Source: Flavobacterium limnophilum (GTDB lineage: Bacteria; Bacteroidota; Bacteroidia; Flavobacteriales; Flavobacteriaceae). Taken from it: a stretch of DNA of 64,000 nt. Below are positions 52,555 through 61,974 of the stretch, one piece after another. The translations under genes were made by a program, and so were the position numbers. The stretch spans positions 806,001 through 870,000 of the forward strand of contig NZ_CP114289.2 in the NCBI RefSeq assembly GCF_027111315.2, in the 5' to 3' direction. The notes under the pieces were generated by a model, which made no database searches, was not told the origin of the DNA, and was given only the letters and a program-made list of their open reading frames with translations. Numbering within the stretch: the stretch's first letter is position 1; each line of letters opens with the position of its first letter.

Positions 52555-55500
52555 ATGCAAAATTCAGAAATCAAAACGACCTGTTCCTATTGTGGTGTAG
52601 GATGCGGAATTGTAGTAACTAATGATGCTAAAAATGGAGTTGCCGTAACCGGAGATAAAGACAATCCAGTGAATAGAGGCATGCTTTGTTCCAAAGGAAT
52701 GAATCTTCATTACGTGGTTAACGATACTTCAGACAGAATCCTGTATCCAGAAATGAGATGGAGTAAATCACATCCCATGGAACGCGTAAGTTGGGATGCC
52801 GGATTGGATCGTGCTGCAGCGGTATTCTCCTCCATAATAAAAAAATACGGTCCAGACAGTGTAGGGTTTTACATTTCGGGACAATGTCTTACCGAAGAAT
52901 ATTATTTGGTAAACAAATTGGTAAAAGGATTCTTGAAGACCAATAATATAGATACCAACTCTCGTTTGTGCATGAGTTCGGCGGTGGCGGGTTACAAGAA
53001 AACCTTCGGTGAAGATTCGGTGCCCATTGCTTATGATGATATCGAACTGGCGGATACGTTTTTGATTACGGGAGCCAATCCTGCTTGGTGCCATCCGATT
53101 CTTTTTAGAAGATTGGAACAACACAAGGAAAAAAATCCGAAAGTAAAAATCATCGTGGTCGATCCACGAAAAACCGATTCAGCTTTGGCGGCCGATTTGC
53201 ATTTGCAAATTATTCCCGGAACCGATATTGTTTTGTACCACGCTTTGGCCAAAAGACTAATCGAAAAAGGCTATGCCGATAAAGATTTCGTGAGTAACCA
53301 TACCGAAAATTTCAATGCATATAAAGACTTGGTTTTATCCAGCTCTTTCGAAAAAGCTTCTAAAATTTGTGGAATATCTGTAGATCAAATCAAACAAGCT
53401 GCTGATATCATAGGAAAAGCCAAAGGATTTATTTCGCTTTGGGCAATGGGATTGAATCAAAGTGCGATTGGAGTGGATAAAAACACGGCTTTATTAAATC
53501 TTTCTCTATTGACGGGCCACGTTGGAAAACCAGGTTCAGGTCCTTTTTCTTTAACAGGCCAGCCCAATGCAATGGGTGGTCGTGAAGTAGGAGGAATGGC
53601 CAATTTATTGGCGGTTCACAAAGAATTAAATAATCCGGTTCATCGTCAAGAAGTGGCCGATTTTTGGGGAGTTGACGGTATTTCCGAAAAACCGGGATTG
53701 ACCGCCACCGAAATGTTCGAAGCTTTGGAATCCGGAAAAATGAAGGCAATTTGGATTATCTGTACCAATCCTTTAGTGAGTTTACCCGATTCTAGAAGAG
53801 TGGAAAAAGCCTTGGCGAATGCCAAATTCGTTGTCGTTCAAGATATTTCACACAACTCGGATACGTCAAAGTTTGCCGATTTATTGTTGCCGGCCGCAGG
53901 TTGGTTGGAAAAAGAGGGAACAATGACCAATTCCGAAAGAAGAATTTCGTATTTGCCAAAAGGCATCAATGCACCGGGAGAAGCGCTTTCAGACGTGGAT
54001 ATTTTGATGCGTTTTGCCAAAAAAATGAATTTTCCGGGTTTCAATTTCAATACGACGGAAGATATTTATAAAGAACATTGCCTGATGACAAAAGGAACCA
54101 ACATTGATATTTCCTTTTTGAATTATAACCGTCTCAAAAATGAAGGCACGTTTCAATGGCCGGTTCCCGATTATGGACATCCGGGAACACCGCGATTGTT
54201 TGCTGACAAAAAGTTCTTTACGCCTTCGCAAAAAGCGATTTTCAATATCCCGACGGCTATCGAAAATACTTCGGCAGCTCCTAATGAAGAGTTTCCATTC
54301 ATTTTGACAACGGGACGTATTCGGGATCAATGGCACACGATGACCAAAACGGGAAAAGTATCTCGATTGATGTCGCATATTCCAAGTCCGGTACTGGAAA
54401 TAAACCCCATTGATGCCTTCAAAGCAAAAATTGAAGAAGGAGATATTGTTGTGGTAACTAGCCAAAACGGAACGGTTCGAGTGAAAGCCAAGGTTTCGGA
54501 TACGATTCGTGAAGGAGTGGTTTTCTTGCCGATGCACTGGGGAAAACAATTAGAAAACGATTTGAATAGAACCAATAACTTGACCAACACCATTGTCGAT
54601 CCCGTTTCGAAAGAACCCGATTTTAAATATACGACGGTTTCGGTGGTCAAATACGTGAAACCTTTCGAGAAAATAGCCGTGGTTGGAGCGGGAGCAGCTG
54701 CTTTCCGATTCATTCAAAACTACAGGGAAATCAACAAGACCGATGAAATTGTTGTTTTCTCGAACGAGGAAAATCCGTTCTATAACCGAGTTTTATTGCC
54801 GGAATACATGACGGGAGAATTTACTTGGGAGCAGCTTTTGAAAATCAAGGAAGAAGCGCTAGGCAGGTTGAGCATCACGATGAAATCGAATGTTTCGATT
54901 GACAATGTCAATGCCAAAGAGAACACCATTCTCGACAGCAAAGGCGATTTACACACTTTTGATTCCTTGATTTTAGCCACTGGAAGCCGACCATTTGTGC
55001 CTGAAAATGCCCAATTGCATTTGCCGGGACGCTTTACGATGCGAAAAAAAAGCGATGCCGACAGATTAAAAGAGTATTTGGACAGCACTAATTTACCTGC
55101 CGATGAACAACACGTGGTTATCGTGGGTGGCGGGTTGTTGGGATTGGAATTGGCGGCAGCCTTGAAACATAAAAAAGTAAAAATCACCATAATTCAACGT
55201 GCTTCCCGTTTGATGGAGCGTCAGTTGGATCGAATTTCAAGTAAATTATTGGCCGAGGAAGTTCAACTTCGCGATATTCAAATTTATTTTGACAATGAGG
55301 TCAATACCGTATTCGAAACGGACAATGCAAACGAATTGGAAATTGCCCTGAAAAGTGGTCGAATTATTACTGCCAATGCCATTGTTTACACCATTGGAAC
55401 CATTCCAAACATAGAAATTGCCAAAGAATCCGGGCTTTCTTGCGGACGTGGCGTGAAAGTAAACCAGTATTTGCAATCTTCGAATCCCAATATTTTTGCC

Positions 55501-56067
55501 ATTGGCGAAATAGCGGAATTCAACAATCAATTATTCGGAATTACCTCTGCTGCCGAAGAGCAAGCCGATATTTTGGCTAACTTTATGGCAGGCGACATCA
55601 GCAGTTTTTACAAAGGCTCGGTTTTGATGAATATCCTGAAGCTGGAAGACATCAATTTGTGCAGTATTGGCGAAATTGAAGTGCCTGAGAACGATGATTC
55701 GTATGAGGAAATTGTCTTTGCCGATTTGAAAAAGCGATATTACAAGAAATGTATTGTCAAGAATGATTTGCTGGTTGGTGCGATTTTAATGGGAGATAAA
55801 GCCGAATTTGCCGAATTCAAAACAATGATTGAAAGCAAAATTGAGTTGTCTGACAAAAGAAATAGGTTGTTGAGGGGAAGTTCGACAGCGAAACCCGTTT
55901 TAGGAAAACTAGTTTGTTCTTGTAGCCAAGTGGGAAGCGGAAATATTGAAGAATGCATCAAAAGCGGTGTGACCAATTTCACTGAATTATGCAAAACAAC
56001 AGGCGCCGGATTGGGTTGCGGAAGTTGCAAGACCGAAGTGAAAGAAATTTTATCAAAATGTAAATAA
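52555..56067 (+). CDS. nitrate reductase fused to FAD reductase and BFD [2Fe-2S] domain
   Basis: This 1170-residue cytoplasmic protein is a NasA-NasB-type fusion. Residues 1-690 are the molybdopterin nitrate reductase: Cys10, Cys13, Cys17 and Cys45 for [4Fe-4S], then NSRLCMSSAVAGYKKTFG with the molybdenum ligand, VVDPRKTDSALAAD, and FILTTGRIRDQWHTMTKTG. Residues about 695-1090 are an FAD/NAD(P)H oxidoreductase like the N-terminus of NirB (VVGAGAAAFRFIQNY, VIVGGGLLGLELAAAL, NIFAIGEIAEFN). The C-terminus is a BFD-like domain with CSCSQ and CGSCK. NAD(P)H could thus drive nitrate reduction within one chain. It is the second nitrate reductase in the window. The rubredoxin-fusion gene follows after a 74-bp hairpin gap. 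Confidence 0.92.
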   Translation: MQNSEIKTTCSYCGVGCGIVVTNDAKNGVAVTGDKDNPVNRGMLCSKGMNLHYVVNDTSDRILYPEMRWSKSHPMERVSWDAGLDRAAAVFSSIIKKYGPDSVGFYISGQCLTEEYYLVNKLVKGFLKTNNIDTNSRLCMSSAVAGYKKTFGEDSVPIAYDDIELADTFLITGANPAWCHPILFRRLEQHKEKNPKVKIIVVDPRKTDSALAADLHLQIIPGTDIVLYHALAKRLIEKGYADKDFVSNHTENFNAYKDLVLSSSFEKASKICGISVDQIKQAADIIGKAKGFISLWAMGLNQSAIGVDKNTALLNLSLLTGHVGKPGSGPFSLTGQPNAMGGREVGGMANLLAVHKELNNPVHRQEVADFWGVDGISEKPGLTATEMFEALESGKMKAIWIICTNPLVSLPDSRRVEKALANAKFVVVQDISHNSDTSKFADLLLPAAGWLEKEGTMTNSERRISYLPKGINAPGEALSDVDILMRFAKKMNFPGFNFNTTEDIYKEHCLMTKGTNIDISFLNYNRLKNEGTFQWPVPDYGHPGTPRLFADKKFFTPSQKAIFNIPTAIENTSAAPNEEFPFILTTGRIRDQWHTMTKTGKVSRLMSHIPSPVLEINPIDAFKAKIEEGDIVVVTSQNGTVRVKAKVSDTIREGVVFLPMHWGKQLENDLNRTNNLTNTIVDPVSKEPDFKYTTVSVVKYVKPFEKIAVVGAGAAAFRFIQNYREINKTDEIVVFSNEENPFYNRVLLPEYMTGEFTWEQLLKIKEEALGRLSITMKSNVSIDNVNAKENTILDSKGDLHTFDSLILATGSRPFVPENAQLHLPGRFTMRKKSDADRLKEYLDSTNLPADEQHVVIVGGGLLGLELAAALKHKKVKITIIQRASRLMERQLDRISSKLLAEEVQLRDIQIYFDNEVNTVFETDNANELEIALKSGRIITANAIVYTIGTIPNIEIAKESGLSCGRGVKVNQYLQSSNPNIFAIGEIAEFNNQLFGITSAAEEQADILANFMAGDISSFYKGSVLMNILKLEDINLCSIGEIEVPENDDSYEEIVFADLKKRYYKKCIVKNDLLVGAILMGDKAEFAEFKTMIESKIELSDKRNRLLRGSSTAKPVLGKLVCSCSQVGSGNIEECIKSGVTNFTELCKTTGAGLGCGSCKTEVKEILSKCK

Positions 56068-56075
56068 GTTTGTTG

Positions 56076-56118
56076 TTTTTGGTTTGTAGTTTGTTGTTGA
56101 ACAACTATAAACCAAAAA
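56076..56118. repeat. 16-bp hairpin between fused nitrate reductase and rubredoxin-fusion gene
   Basis: TTTTTGGTTTGTAGTT (56076-56091) pairs with AACTATAAACCAAAAA (56103-56118) with one G-U pair. Shorter related AACCATAAACC runs continue to 56137. It lacks a classical T-run after the stem on the plus strand and may be a partial terminator or processing site. Confidence 0.55.
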
Positions 56119-56141
56119 CCATAAACCACAAACTAACGATT

Positions 56142-57569
56142 ATGGAATTGACAAGATTAATAGTAAAAGGAGGCGTGATTTCGCCAGGTGAATTGCGAGA
56201 AATTGTGAATATGGCTTTGGATCAAGGCTTGAAGGATATTTCTTTTGGTTCTCGTCAAGACATTATTTTTCCAAAAGGATTTACGGCCATCGGGAAAGAA
56301 AAAGCAGGAAAATATCATTTTGTTTATCCAAATGAAAAAAGCGGCAACAATATCGTGACTTCTTATGTTTCGACTGATATTTTTAGAAATACGCCTTGGC
56401 TTACGGGAAATAAATTCCTGTATATCTTGGAACAATTCAAGCAAAATCCAGAATTGAAAGTCAATATCACCGACCCAAATCAACAATTAGTTCCTTTGTT
56501 TACTGGGCATATCAACTTTATTGCATCGCACCACGAAGATTATTGGTTTTTATACATCCGTTTGCCCAAATGGGACAAAATGGAAATGTATCCCGTACTG
56601 ATTTACAGTTGGAATATTGCCGAAGTGTATTATGCCATTGAAAAAATATTGCAAGAAGAACCTGATTCTGCCGACATGATTTTTCAATTGGTAAACGATG
56701 CTTTGGACACCAATAACAGGACTATCGACAAACCGTTAAACATTCCTTTTTATCCATTTCCGTATTATGAAGGGATGAATAGATTGGGAATCGACCAATA
56801 CTGGTTGGGATTGTATTGGAGAAATAACCTCTATGATTTAGATTTTTTGAAGGAAATGTGCGATTTGTGTTTTGATTGCAAAATAGGCAAGATTTGTATC
56901 ACGCCTTGGAAATCGTTCATTGTAAAAGGAATTCCAAAAGACCGAAAATTGGATTGGGAAAAGTTCCTTGGCAAAAAAGGAATCAACGTGCGCCATTCGT
57001 TGTTGGAATTGAATTGGCATTTGCCTGTGGCCGAAGAATGGGCCTTGAATTTGAAAACCTTTTTGGTGCGAACGCTGGACCAGTTTGACATCAGCACTTA
57101 CGGACTAACCTTTGGATTGTCCGAATATAATAGAGACGGGCATTATTTTACTTCGATTGTTGTCGAAAAAAATGATGTTCCCAAAGATTTGGAATCCATA
57201 AAAATCAGGGCTACCTACAATGTTTTGTATGCCAAAAATTTTGACCCCAATACCAAAGAATACATCGTTCATGCACAAGATGTAGACAAATTGGAACTGC
57301 CCACCATCTTGATAGAATTGAGCCGAAAATATTTTGATGAACTTGGAAATTCAACTTTTGAGGTAAGTGCTACCTCGGCCAAAAAAGAACAAAAAGAACA
57401 AGACATACACCAGTGTCAAGAATGTTTGACGATTTATAATGCCGAATTTGGCGACCAAACCCAAGGCATTGAAAAAGGGGTTTTGTTTGCCGATTTGCCG
57501 GAAGACTACCATTGTTCGTTGTGTGAATCTCCCAAAAGTAATTTTATAAGTTATCTTGAAAAAGTATAA
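56142..57569 (+). CDS. rubredoxin-domain protein with NiR/SiR-like N-terminal part
   Basis: ATG 56142 gives 475 residues; an earlier frame from 56070 would start inside the hairpin. The last about 50 residues are a rubredoxin: CQECLTIYNAEFG and CSLCESPKSNF, two C-x2-C pairs that bind iron. The N-terminal part begins VKGGVISPGELREIVNMA and FGSRQDIIFPKG, resembling the ferredoxin-like half domain of nitrite/sulfite reductases; a second such block may be at KICITPWKSFIVKGI. The siroheme cysteine pattern C-x5-C / C-x3-C is absent, though CDLCFDC is present. It likely shuttles electrons for the nitrate or nitrite reductase of this operon. The precise role is unknown. Confidence 0.75.
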   Translation: MELTRLIVKGGVISPGELREIVNMALDQGLKDISFGSRQDIIFPKGFTAIGKEKAGKYHFVYPNEKSGNNIVTSYVSTDIFRNTPWLTGNKFLYILEQFKQNPELKVNITDPNQQLVPLFTGHINFIASHHEDYWFLYIRLPKWDKMEMYPVLIYSWNIAEVYYAIEKILQEEPDSADMIFQLVNDALDTNNRTIDKPLNIPFYPFPYYEGMNRLGIDQYWLGLYWRNNLYDLDFLKEMCDLCFDCKIGKICITPWKSFIVKGIPKDRKLDWEKFLGKKGINVRHSLLELNWHLPVAEEWALNLKTFLVRTLDQFDISTYGLTFGLSEYNRDGHYFTSIVVEKNDVPKDLESIKIRATYNVLYAKNFDPNTKEYIVHAQDVDKLELPTILIELSRKYFDELGNSTFEVSATSAKKEQKEQDIHQCQECLTIYNAEFGDQTQGIEKGVLFADLPEDYHCSLCESPKSNFISYLEKV

Positions 57570-57615
57570 TTTTACAAATTCCCATTTTAAGAATACAGAA
57601 TAACAGAAACCAATT

Positions 57616-58164
57616 ATGAAGACACGATTCAAAAAAGTAAGCTCCTCCCATATCAGTATTTCGGAATTAATGCTTCCTTCGCATACCAATTTTAGCGGTA
57701 AAATACACGGAGGGTACATCTTGTCGTTACTGGATCAAATTGCTTTTGCTTGTGCTTCGAAGTTTTCAGAGAATTATTGCGTCACGGCCTCCGTCGATAC
57801 GGTAAATTTCCTGAAACCCATTGAAGTAGGGGAATTGGTCACGATGAAGGCCAGCGTCAATTATGTGGGACACAGTTCGATGATTGTCGGGATTCGCGTG
57901 GAAGCCGAAAACATTCGAACCGGAGTAATCAAGCATTGCAATTCCTCTTATTTTACGATGGTTGCCAAAGACAATGACGGGAAAAACGTCATGGTTCCGG
58001 GCTTGATTTTGACGACCCTGAAAGAAGTAAGCCGCTATGAACACAGCGTAAAACAGCTTGCCCTAAAAAAAGAAAGAGAATATCAAAAAGGAATTGCCAC
58101 TTTTGGTTCCATTGAATCCATTTTGAGTTCCAACGAGTACAATGTGAAGGTGGAATTGGAGTAG
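57616..58164 (+). CDS. acyl-CoA thioesterase, hotdog fold
   Basis: This 182-residue protein has the YciA/BACH-type hotdog signature NFSGKIHGGYILSLLDQIAFACA near residues 24-46, with the catalytic aspartate in LLDQ, and then CVTASVDTVNFLKPIEVGELV. It hydrolyses acyl-CoA thioesters in the cytoplasm. It lies 46 bp after the rubredoxin-fusion gene but is probably unrelated to nitrate use. The C-terminal 50 residues are helical and charged. Confidence 0.88.
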   Translation: MKTRFKKVSSSHISISELMLPSHTNFSGKIHGGYILSLLDQIAFACASKFSENYCVTASVDTVNFLKPIEVGELVTMKASVNYVGHSSMIVGIRVEAENIRTGVIKHCNSSYFTMVAKDNDGKNVMVPGLILTTLKEVSRYEHSVKQLALKKEREYQKGIATFGSIESILSSNEYNVKVELE

Positions 58165-58243
58165 TTTTTTTCAGAAGACAACTCTAGTTTTAGACGAGTG
58201 TAATTTTAAAAATTAGAAATCTATTCCTGATATATTAGATAAA

Positions 58244-59956
58244 TTACAGTGCATACCTGAAAAATAACATGGCACTGAGCCATGGTTTAGTTTTGTTGTT
58301 CAGTGCTTCTCTAACTCCCGTTCCAGGTATTGTATATGCTAAATGTCCGTGCCAGTACCAACTTTTGGACTGAAAATATTTAACACTAATGTTGAATTCA
58401 TATCCGTATTCCTTTTTAGGCATATAGCTTAATGCTGGATTTCCTCCAATGTTATTGTTTTGTGCGGCATACATGTAAATAGCCTGAGGAACGAGTTCAA
58501 TTTTGCTCCAAGGACGTATGTTGGCTTGTAGTTGGTTAACAATCATATTGCTGTTTTGAACAACTTTGAAATGATTGGCTCCAATAACCCATTCCTCGCC
58601 ATTACCACCAGTGAGGAGCGGATCCCATCGTTCATGTTTTTCTGTATTGGGATTGTCACCTGAAAAATAGGCATAACGATAACGTAAGACACTAGCACTT
58701 GGGCTTTTGGCAAAACTCCAGCCTAAATCGACATATCCTGTAAATGCAGCCATATTGTAATTAGAGTTTCGTTCGTATGCAAACTCTCCTTTGTAGAATA
58801 GACCAGCTACTCCAGCGGGTTTATTACCATAATAGCGAATATTATAAAGAGAAAGTCCTTCTCGCCCAAGTACATTGCCTGATGGGGAATAATAGTTAAA
58901 ATTAGATTTAGGAATGTTTAATAACATAATCCCAATTTGATTAGAATAACCATCTCCCCATTCAGCATTGAATCCTTGAATCTTTGTTTGAGAGTCAACT
59001 AGCGACAGTTCGTCAGGATCAAGTTGAAAAATTTGTACTAGAACGTTGTTATAGCGTAACGATGCTAATCCGAGGTAATCGGATGCCCATCGTGGATTGA
59101 GTTGCAATGCACCGCGGTTATCTCCATTTGACGCAGTATTTCTAATAATATAGCCTTGTCCTACAGAGAATTGTTTCCTCCCAATTGAGAGATTGTAAGT
59201 CAATCTATTACCAGTAGGATAGTTTTTTGTTCCTAAAAAACCAATATATGCGTCATCAAAGGCTCCAAACACCCTTGATTGGTCTGTAAAAAGTTCTCTT
59301 CCTGCTGAACCGCTTACAAGGTAGCTGGCTCCGCCATAAAGGTACATATTCTTTTTAGCCGAAAGGGTGGTAATTCCGTAAAGACCTCCTGAAAACCAGC
59401 CTTCCATCCAACCCGTGTATCCGCTTCCCGCTGGATTGTTAGCCAAAGGGTTTCCATTAAGCATGGCATCCTCTCTGGCATACCAAGCATTGTTATTAGT
59501 ATAAATCATTTGCGATAACGCAAACTTGGTTGTAAGTAATGATTTATTGTCCAAATAGAGTATTGGAAAATCCTTTTCACCTGCCAAAACTCCACTTCTA
59601 TCTTTTTGTTCTTTGGCTTTATCACTTATGACTACAGTTAATGTGATATTGATGCCTCCCAATTGAGAAGGTCTTACTTCATATTGGGCATCAGCTATTT
59701 GTGTTAGTCTCTTTACTTTACTTGTATAAGCATCGAGTAATAGGATTTGAATGGTAGATTGTGGGAAAACCGGGAAAGCTCGTTTTACGGTTAGCTCTAA
59801 ATTTTTTTCTGCCAAGGAATCGGTTAGTTGATTTTCAAAAATATAATTTACGGCAGTAATTCTTTCTCCTTCGTAAAAAGTACCGCTCCCTTGGGCAATA
59901 GCACTTTTGCTTGCTATTAAACATAGTAAGAAAATGATTGGTTTACATATTCTCAT
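58244..59956 (-). CDS. outer-membrane beta-barrel protein with N-terminal soluble domain
   Basis: ATG 59956 gives 570 residues with a signal peptide ending AIAQ. An N-terminal domain of about 120 residues (NLELTVKRAFPVFPQSTIQI, GINITLTVVISDK) is alpha/beta and reminiscent of a POTRA-like module. A long barrel follows, with aromatic girdles and LTYNLSIGRKQFSVGQGYI, ending in FFRYAL, a typical C-terminal barrel strand. I do not recognise a characterised family. It starts 10 bp after the secreted short-chain dehydrogenase, so the two are an operon. Confidence 0.65.
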   Translation of the reverse strand: MRICKPIIFLLCLIASKSAIAQGSGTFYEGERITAVNYIFENQLTDSLAEKNLELTVKRAFPVFPQSTIQILLLDAYTSKVKRLTQIADAQYEVRPSQLGGINITLTVVISDKAKEQKDRSGVLAGEKDFPILYLDNKSLLTTKFALSQMIYTNNNAWYAREDAMLNGNPLANNPAGSGYTGWMEGWFSGGLYGITTLSAKKNMYLYGGASYLVSGSAGRELFTDQSRVFGAFDDAYIGFLGTKNYPTGNRLTYNLSIGRKQFSVGQGYIIRNTASNGDNRGALQLNPRWASDYLGLASLRYNNVLVQIFQLDPDELSLVDSQTKIQGFNAEWGDGYSNQIGIMLLNIPKSNFNYYSPSGNVLGREGLSLYNIRYYGNKPAGVAGLFYKGEFAYERNSNYNMAAFTGYVDLGWSFAKSPSASVLRYRYAYFSGDNPNTEKHERWDPLLTGGNGEEWVIGANHFKVVQNSNMIVNQLQANIRPWSKIELVPQAIYMYAAQNNNIGGNPALSYMPKKEYGYEFNISVKYFQSKSWYWHGHLAYTIPGTGVREALNNKTKPWLSAMLFFRYAL

Positions 59957-59966
59957 AGGTATAATT

Positions 59967-60965
59967 TTAGAATGCTGTCCATCCTCCATCGGTAGGGTAA
60001 AGTGCTCCTGTCAGATTTGATGCTTCGTCTGAAAGCAGAAACAAGATTACCGATGCTTGTTCCCAGACTGTAGCCATACGGTGCTTGGAGTCATTCATCA
60101 TTAATAAGCTCTCTGTTTTAGCTCCTCCCATGCCTTGAATTCCTCGTTTTTTTACTTCTTTTACAAAGGTGAAAGCTTTGTCTGTCATTGGGGTTTTGGT
60201 AGCAGCCATATTGACTGAGTTTACTCGTATGCCATAAGGAGCATAATCTATGGCAGCACTACGAGTTAATCCGTTTACAGCATGTTTACTTGCTACATAA
60301 GCAGGATTTCCTGCTAATCCAGTTAGACCCGCAATTGACCCAACGGTTACAATTGAGCCTCCCTTGCCTTGTAAGAGTAGTTGTTTGATTGTAGAGCGCA
60401 TCGATTTGAATGTTCCTGTAGCGTTTATTTCCATTACATTATCCCAGTATTTGTCCGATGCTTCGTCCAATTTGGAAGGCAATAATTCCTTTTGTTTATC
60501 ATAGTCAAAAGGGTCTCCAGAAAATGTTCCGTCCATAACTCCAGCATTCAATAAAGCACCGTCCACTTTTCCAAAGACTCTTACGGCTTCTGATATCAAT
60601 TGATTACAATCAGCTGTACTTCGTATATCTGTTTTAACAAATAAAGCTTTTCCTCCCTCATTTCGTATGTATTTGGCGGTAGATTCTCCCTGAAGTGACA
60701 ACCAATCACCAATAACTACTGCAGCACCTTCTCGTGCTGCACGAATCGCGGTGGCGCGTCCAATGCCTCTGGCACCGCCTGTTATTACAATAACTTTTCC
60801 TTTTAATCGATCTTTGGAAAAATAGGTTGAATCGATTGGTATGATGTCATTTTTTTTGTACCCGCTCTCTACTTGGGCAACCAAGTTTTCGCTAATTCCT
60901 ATTAGGCATATTAGTAATGCCGTTGCCATTAATCTTGTTTTTTTGAAGAGTGAAATCATAAGCAT
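59967..60965 (-). CDS. short-chain dehydrogenase with signal peptide
   Basis: ATG 60965 gives 332 residues; 60998 and 60959 are alternative ATGs, and all keep the same signal peptide (TALLICLIGISENLVAQ). The classical SDR fold is complete: VITGGARGIGRA for NAD(P) binding, NAGV, the catalytic serine in VTVGSIAG, and YVASK with the catalytic Tyr and Lys. A loop of about 20 residues after NAGVMDGTF is somewhat extended. Export of an NAD(P)-dependent enzyme is unusual because free cofactor is scarce in the periplasm. The downstream barrel gene, 10 bp away, may be a functional partner. Confidence 0.85.
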   Translation of the reverse strand: MLMISLFKKTRLMATALLICLIGISENLVAQVESGYKKNDIIPIDSTYFSKDRLKGKVIVITGGARGIGRATAIRAAREGAAVVIGDWLSLQGESTAKYIRNEGGKALFVKTDIRSTADCNQLISEAVRVFGKVDGALLNAGVMDGTFSGDPFDYDKQKELLPSKLDEASDKYWDNVMEINATGTFKSMRSTIKQLLLQGKGGSIVTVGSIAGLTGLAGNPAYVASKHAVNGLTRSAAIDYAPYGIRVNSVNMAATKTPMTDKAFTFVKEVKKRGIQGMGGAKTESLLMMNDSKHRMATVWEQASVILFLLSDEASNLTGALYPTDGGWTAF

Positions 60966-61028
60966 TTTTTTTAAGTTGATAAAACATTTTGTATGCATAA
61001 TTTGTCGTTCAATCCCTTTTTCTTAAAT

Positions 61029-61088
61029 CAAATATATTGAAAATCTGTATAAATTTAAAAAAAAATAGAGTAATAATAATTATTATTA
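61029..61088 (-). promoter_or_regulatory. promoter and AT palindrome before the dehydrogenase operon
   Basis: TATATTTG on the minus strand (61036-61029) is a good -7 box. A perfect 18-bp palindrome, TAATAATAATTATTATTA, lies at 61071-61088. The core AATAATTATTATTAA recurs at 61257-61271, just before the divergent lipoprotein gene. A shared operator is possible, but low complexity weakens the case. Confidence 0.4.
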
Positions 61089-61286
61089 ATGATTTTTTAA
61101 TACGGGGATGCAAAGGTTTTAGGTTTAATTTCGATTATTTAAATGAAGTAAGTTGGCTTGAAAATGAGTAATTAGAAAAATTATTTTTATTACAGTAAAT
61201 TAATAATAAAAAGGTATGTATCTGCGTCACCACTCGCTTTTTATGCGTAAATTAGCAATAATTATTATTAACTAATGTATACTACT

Positions 61287-61757
61287 ATGAAAAATTTAGG
61301 CCTATTTTGTTTGTTATTGGCCAGCATTGTACTCGGAAGCTGCAATAAAAAACCAAAAGATGTTGAAGTAAAAAATTTGGCTGAAAAGCCGGTAAGCGTG
61401 CAATGCTACAAAGCTTTGTATGAAACAGACACTCTTGATTTAAAAGTCAACACTTTGAAAAACGGAAAAGTAACTGGAGAACTAGTAATGAAAGTGCTCA
61501 ATAAAGCAAAAAAAGTGGGGAAAATAGCCGGAGAATTCCGCGGTGATACCTTGTTTGTCGACTACTCGTTTGTTTCGGGTTTGGATAAAGCTACCTACAA
61601 AAATCCAATGGCATTGCTAAAAAAAGGGAATGAACTCATTTTGGGAAACGGAAAAATTGAAACCTATTTGGGGACTTCTTATTTTGCCAAAGGCCAACCC
61701 ATAGATTTTGACAACGTGAAATATAAATTTACCGCTGTGGAATGTGTGGATAAATAA
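61287..61757 (+). CDS. putative lipoprotein, 156 residues
   Basis: ATG 61287 (or 61275) starts a lipoprotein signal peptide with lipobox VLGSC, so the protein is acylated at Cys. The mature part is basic and beta-rich (LYETDTLDLKVNTLKNGKV, FRGDTLFVDYSF) with a final cysteine near VECVDK. It resembles small Flavobacterium lipoproteins with no known function. A strong terminator follows. Confidence 0.7.
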   Translation: MKNLGLFCLLLASIVLGSCNKKPKDVEVKNLAEKPVSVQCYKALYETDTLDLKVNTLKNGKVTGELVMKVLNKAKKVGKIAGEFRGDTLFVDYSFVSGLDKATYKNPMALLKKGNELILGNGKIETYLGTSYFAKGQPIDFDNVKYKFTAVECVDK

Positions 61758-61780
61758 GTAATTGTTTGACTTTATTATAA

Positions 61781-61823
61781 AAACCAAGCCTGTTTAAAAA
61801 GAGTAAACGGGCTTGGTTTTTTT
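61781..61823 (+). terminator. terminator after lipoprotein gene
   Basis: AAACCAAGCCTGTTTA pairs with TAAACGGGCTTGGTTT with one mismatch around a seven-base loop, followed by T residues to 61823. Confidence 0.85.
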
Positions 61824-61974
61824 GTGGATTTAGAAGTGTTTTTTTATTAATAAAGTAATAAGGACAATTCCCATAGTGGATATGCAAATAAAAACGGTAC
61901 ATTAGTCAAGCTACATTTTGTAATTTTTGACCAATTCTATTTTGGATTATTTTTACCATTATGTCAAAACAGGA

